Source: Wenzhouxiangella sp. XN24 (GTDB lineage: Bacteria; Pseudomonadota; Gammaproteobacteria; Steroidobacterales; XN24). Taken from it: a stretch of DNA of 64,000 bases. The position numbers and the translations under genes are program-made. Every line of letters starts with the position of its first letter. Positions within the stretch are counted from its first letter, which is position 1. The notes beneath the pieces were generated by a model, which saw only the letters and a program-made list of their open reading frames with translations, searched no databases and had not been told where the DNA came from. Positions 1 through 13,412 of this stretch are shown one piece after another. The stretch covers positions 62,001-126,000 of the forward strand of contig NZ_JAAMFG010000037.1 in the NCBI RefSeq assembly GCF_011064545.1, in the 5' to 3' direction.

Positions 1-1
1 T

Positions 2-1405
2 CCCACCTTCCTGCATCTCAAGGTGCCGCGCCTGCTGGGCCATGCGGGCACCGACTGGGAAGGGGATTACATGGAGATCGCCGCCATCGAGGCGAACGAG
101 GCACGCGATCCGCTGCTCGCCGCCGCACGACTCGCCGTGGCGAGCGGTTGCCTGGCGCCTGACGAAGTCCTGGCGCTTTACGAAGAGTCCCGCACGCGGG
201 TCGCGGAAAGCGCGGCGCGCGCGGCCCGGCGCCCGCGGCTCGAAACCGCATCCGAGGTGATGGCCACGATCGCGCCGCTCGATGCCGCGGCCGTGCATGC
301 CGAGGCCGCCCGTGCGCCGGCTGTTGAAGACCGGCTCGCGGTGTTCGGCGGTGCGGCCCGCCTGCCCGAGGCGGGGCCGCCGCGCCACCTGTCGCTGCAG
401 ATCAACCGCGCGCTGCACGACCTGATGATCAAGTATCCGGAGATGACGCTGTTCGGCGAGGACGTGGCGCGCAAGGGTGGCGTCTACACGGTGACCGCCG
501 GGCTGGCGAGCACCTTTCGCGGCGGTCGCGTCTTCAACACGCTGCTCGACGAGACCACCATCCTCGGCCTCGCGCAGGGCGCGGGATACATGGGGCTGCT
601 GCCCTTTCCCGAGATCCAGTACCTCGCGTACTTCCACAACGCCTGCGACCAGCTGCGCGGCGAGGCCTGCTCGCTGCAGTTTTTTTCGAACGGCCAGTGG
701 GCGAACCCCATGGTCGTCCGCATCGCCGGCCTGGCTTACCAGAAAGGCTTCGGCGGGCACTTTCACAACGACAATTCCTTCGCGGCCTTGCGCGATATCC
801 CCGGGCTCATCGTCGCCTGCCCCGCACGCGGCGACGATGCGGCGGGGATGCTGCGCACCGCCGCCGCCCTGGCGAAGGTGAACGGCCGGGTGGTGGCGTT
901 CCTCGAGCCGATCGCGCTCTACATGACGAAGGACCTGCACGAAAACAAGGACGGCGGCTGGCTGTGCAGCTATCCCCCGCCCGAGACCTTCGTGCCCTTT
1001 GGTGCGCCGCGCGCCTACGGCGACGAGCGACCCGAGGTCCTGGTCGTGACCTTCGGCAATGGTGTACGGATGTCCCTGCGCGCGGCCGAACGGGTGGTGC
1101 CGGAGGCGGGACGCCGCATCCGCGTGCTGGACCTGCGCTGGCTCAAGCCGCTGAACGCCGAAGCCATCGTGCGCGAGGCCGACGCGGCCGGAAAAGTGCT
1201 GGTGGTCGACGAGGGGCGCCGCACCGGCGGGATCGCGGAAGAGATCTTCACGCTGCTCGACGAGTCCGCCCGCCCCGGCCTGCCCAAGGCGCGGGTCACC
1301 AGCGAGGACTCTTTCGTCCCCCTGGGCCCCGCCGCCGATACCGTGCTGGCCTCCGAGGCGGCGATCGAGGCCGCCCTGCGCGAACTGCTGTCCGACACCT
1401 CGTGA
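2..1405 (+). CDS. 2-oxoacid dehydrogenase E1, fused alpha/beta (5' truncated by window)
   Basis: Thiamine-pyrophosphate-dependent E1 component of a 2-oxoacid (pyruvate or branched-chain type) dehydrogenase. The reading frame is open from the window edge, so the N-terminus is missing. The first ~100 visible residues look like the end of an E1-alpha chain (RLLGHAGTD resembles the alpha-subunit R-x-x-GH-x-x-x-D region). From about residue 120 a complete E1-beta domain follows: LFGEDVARKGGVY, the beta-type LLDETTILGLAQGAGYMGLLP stretch in two parts, FFSNGQWANPMVVR, then a transketolase C-terminal domain (VLVVDEGRRTGG). Most bacteria encode alpha and beta separately, so this is a single-chain fusion. 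The stop overlaps the next gene's GTG by 4 bases. Substrate cannot be told from this fragment. Confidence 0.85.
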   Translation, partial: PTFLHLKVPRLLGHAGTDWEGDYMEIAAIEANEARDPLLAAARLAVASGCLAPDEVLALYEESRTRVAESAARAARRPRLETASEVMATIAPLDAAAVHAEAARAPAVEDRLAVFGGAARLPEAGPPRHLSLQINRALHDLMIKYPEMTLFGEDVARKGGVYTVTAGLASTFRGGRVFNTLLDETTILGLAQGAGYMGLLPFPEIQYLAYFHNACDQLRGEACSLQFFSNGQWANPMVVRIAGLAYQKGFGGHFHNDNSFAALRDIPGLIVACPARGDDAAGMLRTAAALAKVNGRVVAFLEPIALYMTKDLHENKDGGWLCSYPPPETFVPFGAPRAYGDERPEVLVVTFGNGVRMSLRAAERVVPEAGRRIRVLDLRWLKPLNAEAIVREADAAGKVLVVDEGRRTGGIAEEIFTLLDESARPGLPKARVTSEDSFVPLGPAADTVLASEAAIEAALRELLSDTS

Positions 1406-2103
1406 GCCGGCACATCGCCATAGTCGAGGATGAAGCGGCGATCCGCGAGAACTACGCCGACGCCTTCCGGCGCGCCGGCTATCGCGTGAGCATGTTCGCC
1501 GCGCGGCGCGAGGCGCTCGACGCCTTCGACGCGCGCCTGCCCGACCTGGTCGTGATCGACGTCAGCTTGGGCGCGGAGCCGGAAGGCGGCTTCGAGCTGT
1601 GCCGTGAACTGCGCGCCCGCGCGCCGCGCCTGCCGCTGATTTTCCTCACGGCGCGCGACAGCGATTTCGACGCCGTGTCAGGTCTGCGACTCGGCGCCGA
1701 CGACTACCTGACCAAGGACATCAGCCTGCCGCACCTGCTGGCGCGCATCGCCGCGCTGTTCCGCCGCCTGCAGGCCCTCACCGAACCCGCCGATGCACAA
1801 CGCGTGCTCGAGCGCGGCCAGCTGCAGCTCGATGTCGAACGACTGGAGGCACGCTGGGCCGGGCAGGACCCGGGGCTCACGCTGACCGAGTTCTGGATCG
1901 TGCATGCGCTGGCCAGGCACCCGGGCCACGTCAAGAACCGGCAGCAGCTCATGGATGCCGCGCACGTGGTGCTCGACGACGCCACGATCACCTCGCACGT
2001 GAAGCGCATCCGGCGCAAGTTCGAGGCGATCGACCCGGACTTCGGCGCCATCCAGACCGTCTATGGCCTCGGTTATCGCTGGCGGGACGGCGCCGCGACA
2101 TGA
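1402..2103 (+). CDS. pdsR: Response regulator, dedicated-sortase-system type (PdsR)
   Basis: DNA-binding response regulator of 233 residues. The receiver domain (1-120) has the acidic pocket at VEDE, the phospho-acceptor D53 in VVIDVS and the conserved lysine in YLTKD. A winged-helix OmpR/PhoB-type output domain follows, with LTLTEFWIVHALA and HPGHVKNRQQLMDAA and ending YGLGYRW. These stretches match what I remember of the response regulator of the proteobacterial dedicated sortase system. The GTG start at 1402 lies in the GTGA overlap with the preceding E1 gene and gives the expected N-terminus HIAIVEDEAAIRENYAD. The kinase gene follows 42 bases later. It probably controls a sortase and its target, neither of which is visible here. 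Confidence 0.85.
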   Translation: MSRHIAIVEDEAAIRENYADAFRRAGYRVSMFAARREALDAFDARLPDLVVIDVSLGAEPEGGFELCRELRARAPRLPLIFLTARDSDFDAVSGLRLGADDYLTKDISLPHLLARIAALFRRLQALTEPADAQRVLERGQLQLDVERLEARWAGQDPGLTLTEFWIVHALARHPGHVKNRQQLMDAAHVVLDDATITSHVKRIRRKFEAIDPDFGAIQTVYGLGYRWRDGAAT

Positions 2104-2145
2104 GGCGGGACGGTCCGGCGGCATGAGGCCGAACGGGCCCGCGGC

Positions 2146-4098
2146 ATGAAGCTGGCCGGCCAGCTGGTGGCGGTCAGCGCCGTCACCCTGCTGCTGCCCT
2201 GGGCCGGTTGCCAGTACGCGCGCGACATCGAGACGACGTTGCGCCAGGGCGAAGCCGAGACGCTGTCGTCCACCGCGCGCCTGCTCGCCGCCGCTGTCGC
2301 GCCCGCGGCTGACGAATTCGCCGCCCCATCGACCCGCTGGCGAGCAGACCGGGCGCGTGGCGCAGACCTCTACGTCCACGTGCTGCCCGCCCTGCCGACG
2401 CTGGACGGCTTCGTCGAGGACTGGGGCCCGGCCAGTCTCCAGGCGGAGTCGCACGGCGACATGGCCCTGCTGGTCGCTCGCCGCGGTGTTTTCATCCACG
2501 TGTTCGTCGCGGCGCCGGGGACCCGTCCGCCGGCCGCCGTGAGCCTGCATGGTCGCGACCTGCGGGTGGAGTTTCCGCTGGAGGCTCCTGGGACGGTCAG
2601 CGGCATCGTAGGGGGTGCATCGCCGGATCCGCGCGCGCGTGGCGACTGGCAGGCCACCAGCGCCGGCTGGCAACTCGAGGCGCGTGTGCCGGCCGCACTG
2701 CTGGACGGCCGTCTCGGCGTGCGACTGCTGGACTCCGGAGGCACGGTGCGCGCGAGCACCTTCCGCACCGTCCCGGGCTGGATGACCGGTCCGGATCCCG
2801 CGGCACAGGCCGCCCTCGACGCGCTCGCGCCCCCCGGCCAGCGCGTGTTCCTTGTCGATCGTGCAGGCTTCGTGCTTGCCGAGCACGGGCCGCCGCGCCA
2901 GTCGCAGCCCGACCCGGACGCCGGATGGCTCGAGCGGCTTTATCGCCGGGTACTCGGCGACCGGATCGATGCCGATCCGCCGCCGGCCGCCCGACCGGGA
3001 CAGCTCAGCGGCCGACACATCGAGCTCGCCGCACTTGGTGTCAGCGACGCGCGCCGTTACGCCCTGCCCGGCGGCAGCCTGCTGGCCGCCGCGGCGCCGA
3101 TCGGCAGCCGACAGGCCGCCGAGGCCATCGTCGTGGTCGAGCGCGACACGGCCGAGATCCTCAGCCTGACCGGACGCCCCACGCGCCGCCTCCTGGGCAC
3201 CAGCCTGCTGGCCAGCTTTGCCGCCGCTGCGGTACTGCTGGGTTACGCGGTGTTGCTGTCGCTCAGGATTCGCCGCCTGCGGGACGCCGCCGGCGACGCC
3301 GTGGGACGGCGCGGCGAAATCAGCGGTCCGCTGCCGAATGCGCAGGCCGACGACGAGCTCGGCGATCTCGCCCGCAGCATCGGCGGACTGCTCGGCAAGG
3401 TGCACGAACACAACCTCTACCTGCAGAGCCTCGGTGGCCGGCTCGCGCATGAACTTCGGACGCCGCTGGCGGTGGTCCGCAGCTCACTCGACAATCTCGA
3501 GGCCGAGGGGGCCGGCGAGGGCCCCTGGCTGGGGCGGGCGCGGGACGGGGTGGACCGGATGGGCCGGCTGGTCAATGCCCTGGCCGCCGCCCGGCAGATC
3601 GAGCGCGCTGTGGCTGCCGAGACGCATGAACGATTCGACCTGGCGGCCCAGGTCGGCGAGATGACCGCGGCCTACCAGGCGCTGTACCCGGATCGGACAT
3701 TCAGCCTCGCGCGACCCGGCGCAGCCTGCTGGCTCGACGGCGCGCCCGAGCTGATCGCCCAGCTGCTCGACAAGCTGGTGGAAAACGCGGTGGCTTTCGC
3801 GCCGGCCGGGGCGGACATCCGGCTCGCGATCGAGGAGTCCGGGTCTCACTGGCGGCTCAGCGTGGCCAACCCGGGCAGCCGCCTGCCACCGGGTCCGCCT
3901 GCAAGGTTGTTCGATTCGATGGTCTCGGAACGGCCCGCGGACACGACGCCGCACCTCGGACTCGGGTTGTTCATCGTCCGCCTGGTGGCCGAGCACCACG
4001 GCGGCCGCGCCTCAGCGCGTAACCTGGCGAACGACACCGGGGTCGAGTTCGTCGTCGAATTGCCGCAGGCCCATGGCGCGCCGCCGGGCCGTCTCTGA
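2146..4098 (+). CDS. pdsS: Sensor histidine kinase, dedicated-sortase-system type (PdsS)
   Basis: Inner-membrane histidine kinase of 650 residues, partner of the preceding regulator. A first membrane segment (about 7-23) contains LLLPWAGCQY, characteristic in memory of the sortase-system kinase family. The large periplasmic part (24-349) holds a CBM9-like beta-sandwich signature (LDGFVEDWG near 87, continuing to about 205), suggesting carbohydrate or glycan sensing. A second membrane segment spans about 350-372, then HAMP, the H-box with H435 in AHELRTPLAVVR, the N-box KLVENAVAFAP and the G-box HLGLGLFIV. The start is the third of three ATG triplets about 23 bases apart; the one at 2123 runs into a stop at once. 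Its role as sensor for envelope or sortase substrate state is inferred. Confidence 0.85.
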   Translation: MKLAGQLVAVSAVTLLLPWAGCQYARDIETTLRQGEAETLSSTARLLAAAVAPAADEFAAPSTRWRADRARGADLYVHVLPALPTLDGFVEDWGPASLQAESHGDMALLVARRGVFIHVFVAAPGTRPPAAVSLHGRDLRVEFPLEAPGTVSGIVGGASPDPRARGDWQATSAGWQLEARVPAALLDGRLGVRLLDSGGTVRASTFRTVPGWMTGPDPAAQAALDALAPPGQRVFLVDRAGFVLAEHGPPRQSQPDPDAGWLERLYRRVLGDRIDADPPPAARPGQLSGRHIELAALGVSDARRYALPGGSLLAAAAPIGSRQAAEAIVVVERDTAEILSLTGRPTRRLLGTSLLASFAAAAVLLGYAVLLSLRIRRLRDAAGDAVGRRGEISGPLPNAQADDELGDLARSIGGLLGKVHEHNLYLQSLGGRLAHELRTPLAVVRSSLDNLEAEGAGEGPWLGRARDGVDRMGRLVNALAAARQIERAVAAETHERFDLAAQVGEMTAAYQALYPDRTFSLARPGAACWLDGAPELIAQLLDKLVENAVAFAPAGADIRLAIEESGSHWRLSVANPGSRLPPGPPARLFDSMVSERPADTTPHLGLGLFIVRLVAEHHGGRASARNLANDTGVEFVVELPQAHGAPPGRL

Positions 4099-4190
4099 AC
4101 GAGACGCACACGGTTGCGCGCTTGTGCGGATGCGCCGGGGCGGCGACGCGGCTATAGTCTGGGCTGAGTTCTCAACCGCCGGGGCCCCCG

Positions 4191-4586
4191 ATGAACCGCG
4201 CCTTTCTCTACGCAACGGGACTGCTTTATCTCGGCTTCGGTCTCTGGGTGCTGCTCTCGCCCACGACCAGCCTTGCTTATCTCGGTATCGACCTGTCCGC
4301 CGCAAACGCAATGTCCGACCTGCACGGCAGTCACGGCGGGATCAACGTCGCCATCGGCCTGTTCCTGCTGTGGTCCGCGGGGACGCGCGACTGGTTCCTG
4401 TACGGACTCTGGCTGGTGTTCCTGATGAACATCGGCTATTTCGGCGGCCGGGTGGTGGCCCTGTTCGGCGAAGGCGTTCCGACCGGGATCGTGCCGTGGG
4501 TGATGGTGCTGGAGTTCGCCCTGTTCAGCCTGGCTTTCGTCCTCGCGCGCCGCGCCTCACCTGCCGGGGAATTGCGCCCGCGGTGA
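4191..4586 (+). CDS. Small integral membrane protein, DUF4345-like
   Basis: Protein of 131 residues with four hydrophobic segments (about 5-27, 48-64, 70-90, 98-120), so almost entirely inner membrane. The N-terminal MNRAFLYATGLLYLGFGLW and the central LHGSHGGINVAIGLFLLW resemble the DUF4345 family of uncharacterised membrane proteins. A TATAGT sequence at 4153-4158 could be its -10 element, but no good -35 is visible at the right distance. It is followed 9 bases later by a methyltransferase. Function unknown. Confidence 0.7.
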   Translation: MNRAFLYATGLLYLGFGLWVLLSPTTSLAYLGIDLSAANAMSDLHGSHGGINVAIGLFLLWSAGTRDWFLYGLWLVFLMNIGYFGGRVVALFGEGVPTGIVPWVMVLEFALFSLAFVLARRASPAGELRPR

Positions 4587-4595
4587 CGCGCCGGG

Positions 4596-5348
4596 ATGAG
4601 TGACCCTGGCTTCAAGGACCATTTCTCCGTCACGGCCGGAGAGTACGATCGTTTCCGGCCCGCCTACCCCGGGACGCTGATGGCCTTCCTCGCGGACCTG
4701 GCGCCGTCGCGCGCACGCGCGTGGGATTGCGCGACCGGCACCGGGCAGGCCGCGACAGGCCTGGCCGAACACTTCCAGGAGGTGATCGCGACCGACGCGA
4801 GTCCCGCCCAGCTCGCCCACGCCGTTCGGCACCCGCGCGTCGAGTATGCCGTGGCGCGGGCCGAGGACTGCGGCCTGGACGACACCAGCGTCGATCTCGT
4901 CACCGTCGCCCAGGCCCTCCACTGGCTGGACCTGGACGCGTTCTATGCCGAAGTGCGGCGCGTGGCACGCCCGGGCGCCGTGTTCGCGGCATGGACCTAC
5001 AGCCTCGCCGATGCGGATCCCGTGGTGGATCCCCTGGTCGCGGCTTTCTACGAGGAAATGGCGCCCTGGTGGCCGCCCGAACGCGTCCATGTCGAAGAGG
5101 GTTACCGCAACCTCGCGTTCCCGTTCGAAGCGATCGAGGCGCCCGGGTTCGAGGTGCGCGCCGACTGGCCGCTGGACCGCCTGCTGGGCTATTTCAGCAC
5201 CTGGTCGGGCGTCAATCACTGCCGCGAGCAAACCGGACGGGATCCGGTGGAGGCCGTCGGCCGGCGCCTCGCAGCGGTGTGGGGCGAACCCTCCACGCCG
5301 CGGCGCGTACGCTGGCCGCTGCACCTGCGCGTCGGGCGCGTCGATTGA
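4596..5348 (+). CDS. Class I SAM-dependent methyltransferase
   Basis: A 250-residue Rossmann-fold methyltransferase. The SAM-binding motif I is WDCATGTGQAATGLA (about 43-57), followed by an acidic residue ending strand 2 (VIATDAS) and motif post-I/II VDLVTVAQALHWLDL. The N-terminal KDHFSVTAGEYDRFRPAYP is typical of the small-molecule methyltransferases loosely related to UbiE and trans-aconitate methyltransferases. The substrate cannot be assigned. It sits between a DUF4345 membrane protein and a decarboxylase-like gene with 2-9 base gaps, so the three are probably one transcript. Confidence 0.85.
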   Translation: MSDPGFKDHFSVTAGEYDRFRPAYPGTLMAFLADLAPSRARAWDCATGTGQAATGLAEHFQEVIATDASPAQLAHAVRHPRVEYAVARAEDCGLDDTSVDLVTVAQALHWLDLDAFYAEVRRVARPGAVFAAWTYSLADADPVVDPLVAAFYEEMAPWWPPERVHVEEGYRNLAFPFEAIEAPGFEVRADWPLDRLLGYFSTWSGVNHCREQTGRDPVEAVGRRLAAVWGEPSTPRRVRWPLHLRVGRVD

Positions 5349-5350
5349 GC

Positions 5351-6028
5351 ATGCGACTGATCACGGCCGACGACGCGTTGCCGGCGGTCGAACGCGTGCC
5401 GGCGCCATGGACACTGCATGGCTCCGGCTGGATCCTCCTGCTCGAATTGCCCGGGGAGGTGCGATGCGATCCGCGCCACCTGCCCGAGGAATTGCGGGGG
5501 CTGCCACTTGGCGGCCCGTCGCTCGTGATGTTCGTGGACTATGCCGATTCGCCGGCCGGGCCGTATCGTGAACTGCTGTACATCCCGGGCCGTTTCCGCT
5601 TCCCCGACGGCCGACGCGCGTGGTCGGTTACGCGCATCTATGTCAGCAGCTGGGACAGCGTGGTGAACGGCCGGTTGAACTGGGGCATCCCGAAGGATCG
5701 CGCGGATTTCGCCGTCGCCTCGACAGGCCGGGGTGAGCGCATCCGGGTCACTGTCGACGAAAGGCCGGTCGCGTCGCTCGAGCTCGAGCGACGCGGGCCG
5801 GCGTGGCCGGTACACAGCGGCCTGGTGCCCGCAGCATTCCGGCGCGTGGTGCAGCACCACGGCGGCCGTCGCTTCGAGCTCGCCCCCGGGGCGCGCGGCC
5901 GCGTCGGTCCTGCCCGACTGGCCAGCGCCGGGAGTGACGGCGAACTCTTTCCGGACCTGGGCGCGGGGCAGGTACGCATGGCCCTGCACGTGCCGCGCTT
6001 CCGGCTGCGCTTTCCGACAGCGAGCTGA
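5351..6028 (+). CDS. Acetoacetate decarboxylase-family protein
   Basis: Protein of 225 residues resembling the acetoacetate decarboxylase-like fold. The central part has GPYRELLYIPGRF, ITRIYVSSWDSVVNGR in near form, and NWGIPKDRADF, in which the lysine is the position usually kept in this family after N-W-G-x-P. The classical enzyme uses a Schiff-base lysine to decarboxylate acetoacetate, but distant members have other aldolase or decarboxylase activities, so the reaction is not assigned. The ATG lies 2 bases after the methyltransferase stop, indicating co-transcription. Confidence 0.7.
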   Translation: MRLITADDALPAVERVPAPWTLHGSGWILLLELPGEVRCDPRHLPEELRGLPLGGPSLVMFVDYADSPAGPYRELLYIPGRFRFPDGRRAWSVTRIYVSSWDSVVNGRLNWGIPKDRADFAVASTGRGERIRVTVDERPVASLELERRGPAWPVHSGLVPAAFRRVVQHHGGRRFELAPGARGRVGPARLASAGSDGELFPDLGAGQVRMALHVPRFRLRFPTAS

Positions 6029-6060
6029 AATCCCCCGCGACCAACAGGCGCGGCACCTAC

Positions 6061-6088
6061 GAGACGCGAGACGCGAGACGCGAGACGC
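6061..6088. repeat. Heptamer tandem repeat GAGACGC x4
   Basis: Four perfect head-to-tail copies of the 7-base unit GAGACGC, followed by a partial copy (GAG). It lies in the 72-base gap between the convergent decarboxylase-like gene and gltD, ending 12 bases before the gltD stop. There is no inverted symmetry, so it is not an obvious terminator. It is a simple-sequence tract that could vary in copy number. Confidence 0.9.
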
Positions 6089-6100
6089 GAGCGGCGACGG

Positions 6101-11987
<5,887 letters not shown>

Positions 11988-12102
11988 GATTCCCTCCGGC
12001 GGCTGGCCGACCCCAAACGGGCTGCCCTGAGTAGTTGAAATCCGGCCCGGGATTCGGGACGGGGCTGGCAAGTGATTGTTTTTATTGTCTCGCTTATGCT
12101 GC

Positions 12103-12121
12103 CCGCGCGTTTTATGCGCGG
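12103..12121. other. Small GC hairpin upstream of gltB
   Basis: CCGCGC and GCGCGG form a 6-base-pair stem around a 7-base AT-rich loop, between the end of the lipoprotein gene at 12159 and gltB. No T-tract follows on either strand, so a weak terminator or a regulatory hairpin in the gltB leader are both possible. The surrounding 12070-12145 stretch is clearly AT-rich for this genome and probably contains the gltB promoter, but no hexamer pair stood out. Confidence 0.35.
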
Positions 12122-12158
12122 TGCAACACAGAATATAAAACAGACCGGACGCCCGGCG

Positions 12159-12653
12159 TCAAATACCATCGTCCAGTTGCCGGCCCCATTCGGCCCGCGT
12201 GACCTGCCAGCCCGCGCCTTCGTTGCGCAGCGACAGCGCCAGCGGAAACGTGTCGGCCGACAGCCCTGCGGAGCTCGCTCCGGCGGCGATCACGGCAAGG
12301 CGGATGCGCGCCAGTTGCGGCGACAACACCTGCACTTCGTCCACTCGCACCACCAGTTCCAGGCGGGCGTAACGCAGCAGCATCCCGCGCGTCATCAGCA
12401 GCAGCTCGCGGCGGTCGCGCCCCGCGCGATCCGCGTAGTCTCTCGCCACCAGCTCCGCGAGCGTGTCGAAGTCGCCGTCCTGGGCCGCTGTCTCGGCGGT
12501 ATCCACCAGCATGCGGATCTCGGTCTCCGGGTCCCCGGCCGGCGGCTCGCCGCAGCCCGCGAGCAACGCCGCCAGGCCGAAAATCCACAGGACGCCCGCC
12601 GGTGCCGCGCGCGCCAGCGGAAGTTCGAGATTACTGATGGATGTCTCCGTCAT
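12159..12653 (-). CDS. Predicted lipoprotein with NTF2-like domain
   Basis: A 164-residue predicted lipoprotein. A short charged N-terminus and a hydrophobic stretch end in a lipobox LLAGC (cysteine at about 34). The mature part begins with an acidic helix (DPETEIRMLVDTAETAAQDGD) and alternates helices and strands (LARDYADR in near form, LELVVRVDEVQVL, WQVTRAEW), the pattern of SnoaL/NTF2-like cone folds. No catalytic residues can be named. It is upstream of gltB on the same strand, with 171 bases between, so it is probably a separate transcript. Confidence 0.65.
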   Translation of the reverse strand: MTETSISNLELPLARAAPAGVLWIFGLAALLAGCGEPPAGDPETEIRMLVDTAETAAQDGDFDTLAELVARDYADRAGRDRRELLLMTRGMLLRYARLELVVRVDEVQVLSPQLARIRLAVIAAGASSAGLSADTFPLALSLRNEGAGWQVTRAEWGRQLDDGI

Positions 12654-12764
12654 GCGTCATTCCGCAATCGTGTCCGGGCGATCATGCAGCGTAAACTGGA
12701 CTTGCGGCGCGCGAAAGCCGACATTTATACGGACGCAGACAGCGGTTCCACGGGGTGGCTTTCG

Positions 12765-13412
12765 ATGCACGACCAGCGTATCGCCGACGAGATTCTCGAA
12801 TACTGGTTCGGGGACAGCGTGCGGGATCCCTCAAAGGCGCCAGGCCGGATGGCGTTCTGGTTCGCCGACGAGCCGGAGAGGGACGCCGAAATGCGCGAGC
12901 GGTTCGGCGAGCTCGTGCGCGCGGCCTCGGAGGGCAAGCTGGACTTCTGGACGGAAACGCCGCGCGGCCGGCTCGCCGTGCTGATCCTCCTCGACCAGAT
13001 GCGCCGCAATATCTATCGCGGCACCGCCGAGGCGTTCCTGCGCGACGGCCGCGCGCGCTACCTCATGCGGGACGGCGTCGGCCGGCTCATGGACATGAAA
13101 CTCACGCCCATCGAGCGGGTGTTCTTCTATATGCCGCTGCAGCACTCCGAATCGCTCGACGACCAGGAGATGGCCGTGGACCGCTTCCTGCAGCTGGAGC
13201 GCGAGGTCGCATCCGACCACCGCGAGATCTTCGCCGGGTTTCGCAAGTATGCGCAGAAACACCGCGACATCGTGGCGCGTTTCGGTCGCTTCCCGCACCG
13301 TAACACCGTCCTCGGACGCCGTCCCACCGAGGAAGAGACGACCTGGCTCGAAGCGGGGGGAGAAAGCTTCGGTCAGGCCGCGCCGCGCCCCTCTGCGCCC
13401 ACGTCGGGCTGA
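12765..13412 (+). CDS. DUF924 family protein
   Basis: Protein of 215 residues with the DUF924 hallmarks: ILEYWFG at the N-terminus, MAFWFA, LAVLILLDQMRRNIYRGTAEAF, and FFYMPLQHSESLDDQE, ending in GRFPHRN. The family has a helical, TPR-like fold and no established biochemical role. The ATG at 12765 gives the usual N-terminus just before ILEYWFG; an in-frame ATG at 12684 would add 27 unrelated residues. The last 40 bases overlap the end of the convergent MATE transporter gene. Confidence 0.85.
   Translation: MHDQRIADEILEYWFGDSVRDPSKAPGRMAFWFADEPERDAEMRERFGELVRAASEGKLDFWTETPRGRLAVLILLDQMRRNIYRGTAEAFLRDGRARYLMRDGVGRLMDMKLTPIERVFFYMPLQHSESLDDQEMAVDRFLQLEREVASDHREIFAGFRKYAQKHRDIVARFGRFPHRNTVLGRRPTEEETTWLEAGGESFGQAAPRPSAPTSG

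Noticed and set aside
1678-3450. Long minus-strand open frame opposite the two-component genes
   Set aside because: Its composition is Arg/Gly/Ala-rich and low in hydrophobic structure, as expected for a frame shadow of the genuine kinase and regulator.
6061-6088. Heptamer repeats as a CRISPR array
   Set aside because: The units are directly adjacent, only 7 bases long and without spacers.
12684-12764. A longer N-terminus for the DUF924 protein
   Set aside because: The extra 27 residues are unlike the family, which normally starts a few residues before ILEYWFG.
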